From positions 46,820,324-46,884,323 of the forward strand of contig NW_019211456.1 in NCBI RefSeq assembly GCF_002443255.2: a DNA stretch of 64,000 nt, given 5' to 3'. Position numbers and translations under genes: made by a program. This document shows, piece after piece, positions 62,620 to 64,000 of this stretch. Source of the stretch: Varroa destructor (Eukaryota; Arthropoda; Arachnida; Mesostigmata; Varroidae). How positions within the stretch are numbered: the first letter of the stretch is position 1; each line of letters opens with the position of its first letter. The notes beneath the pieces are model-generated. The model did not search any database, was not told the DNA's origin, and saw only the letters and a program-made list of their open reading frames with translations.

Positions 62620-64000
62620 TTAAACCTGAAAATATAGCCTAGCATTATTTCGAATAAAATTTACGGAGGCGAATTTGCGTTTAAACGTTAAGCTCACAAC
62701 GGTGCCTTTCTGTGTTCTTACTTACTTGATTTGTAAAATTATACGCCTACATGCTCTTTTATTATGTTCATCTAGAAAATGTACAAAGGCATCTAAAAAA
62801 CTTCCTTTCCTAAAAACTTTCAACCGTAGAGATTTTGGACAATACGAACATTAACCCAAAAAGTTGACTGTTATTTAGGAAAACAACATTATTCAATAGG
62901 GTATCTTAAAGACTTTGGTGGTAGTATAATTGGATTTACGCATATAAGAAGAAGCGTTTGATGCGCTTAACCGATGTGCTACTAAGTAGACTACCTACTT
63001 GTGAATGTTCCGAGCTTTCTGTCCAATGCGGCTGTTTCCTGAGACGGCTGGCGCCTAACAATAAGTCAGGCTGTCTGACAGAACAGGTGGCGCCCTGTTC
63101 CGAAGCCAGAACGCCCTACGTTTCCTAAAGTTTAGCAGGCAAAGGCATTAACACTGCGCCATAATTTATATTGACCTACATAAAAGTATCATTTAATACT
63201 GTATACGTAAAGTTCAAGTAAGCCCTTGCTCACAATAGTCATTTAGATGCGTAAAAACATTTTAATTATTCGGTATTGTTAATTTATGATTATGATATTT
63301 TTTTATTATTATTATATTATTAAGAACCAAAGGTCACACTGTAAGGGCATATTACGATACAATGCAAATTGATATACGTTAACAAATGCTATACGGGCGC
63401 AGACAACACAGGTTGTTAAGAGAAAAAGTAATCCATTCCGCATATTAACCTCACGCTCAATACAAACATGAAGCTGCTAATTTTGTGTATATAGGGCTGA
63501 ATATGTAATCGAATGTCAGACGGTGTCAAACTCCAATATTTTGTCACCATTGCGGTTCTGAACACCGTCAGCACGAGCGGTAGGCCTGTGCATAGTAAAT
63601 GAAGCAGGGTTCGAGAATAAACGGTGTTGAAAAATTCTAGTTGATAACAACCGTGTTATAGAATGACGATAACTGTATTTGATGGTGTGGAGTCGTTAAT
63701 GGCATGGAATAAATCATCAGCGCGCAATGACGATTCCATTTAGTCAGTGCATACGTCGATACTTCGGAGAGCCGCTGTTGTAAGCTAGAAAACTTCAGGC
63801 ATAGTACTGAAAACGCATAGGTAAAATGAACGTGCCAATAGAGGGAACGATTCCTGAACAACCAAATCTCATGTCCTCGGTTCCTAATGCGTTTTCCGAG
63901 CTGCTGCTAGAACGTAATCGAGTAGATGAGGCTCTAAACTTTCACATTTGGATATATCAAAGATACGTAAATTGAGGTTTCACAGTATGTTTAATTCCGT
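62620..64000. other. AT-rich non-coding end of the window
   Basis: Only one short frame (63861-63637, minus, 74 codons), no domain. No gene seen. Confidence 0.45.

Overview
The window reads as nuclear DNA of a eukaryote, most likely an arthropod; a mite or tick is my guess, not something the sequence proves. It is AT-rich (about 60%), full of (TA)n and other simple repeats, has a 100-base N gap, and its one clear gene is broken by eight-exon GT-AG splicing. I see no bacterial operons, CRISPR, rRNA or convincing tRNA.

The one gene I can reconstruct is on the minus strand, start codon 55050 to stop 45703. It encodes a complete SLC22-type (organic cation/anion/carnitine transporter family, MFS) membrane carrier. 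Eight coding exons join with matching phases into 554 codons (553 residues), and the family hallmarks appear in the right order. Introns are 257 to 1357 bases, except the first, which is 4064 bases.

The second recognisable element is the dead remains of a non-LTR (LINE-like) retrotransposon reverse transcriptase on the plus strand at about 35.09 to 36.37 kb. Five conserved blocks lie in order but are spread over three frames with stops, and the catalytic YADD-type motif reads YAND.

The rest is AT-rich intergenic or intronic DNA with scattered islands of higher GC. In these islands one frame, usually on the minus strand, looks like former or fragmentary coding sequence: 13.8-15.1, 20.6-22.2, 23.3-24.0, 25.6-25.8, 27.0-27.3, 37.4-37.7, 58.9-59.3 and 62.1-62.6 kb. 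I cannot name their families. Several carry in-frame stops or frame changes and are probably pseudogene or transposon fragments; a few could be exons of genes I cannot assemble. I found no evidence of a new multi-gene system. The most useful leads are the transporter model, the retrotransposon relic, the decayed S/T/A/P-rich locus and the 17-bp perfect hairpin at 12.6 kb.
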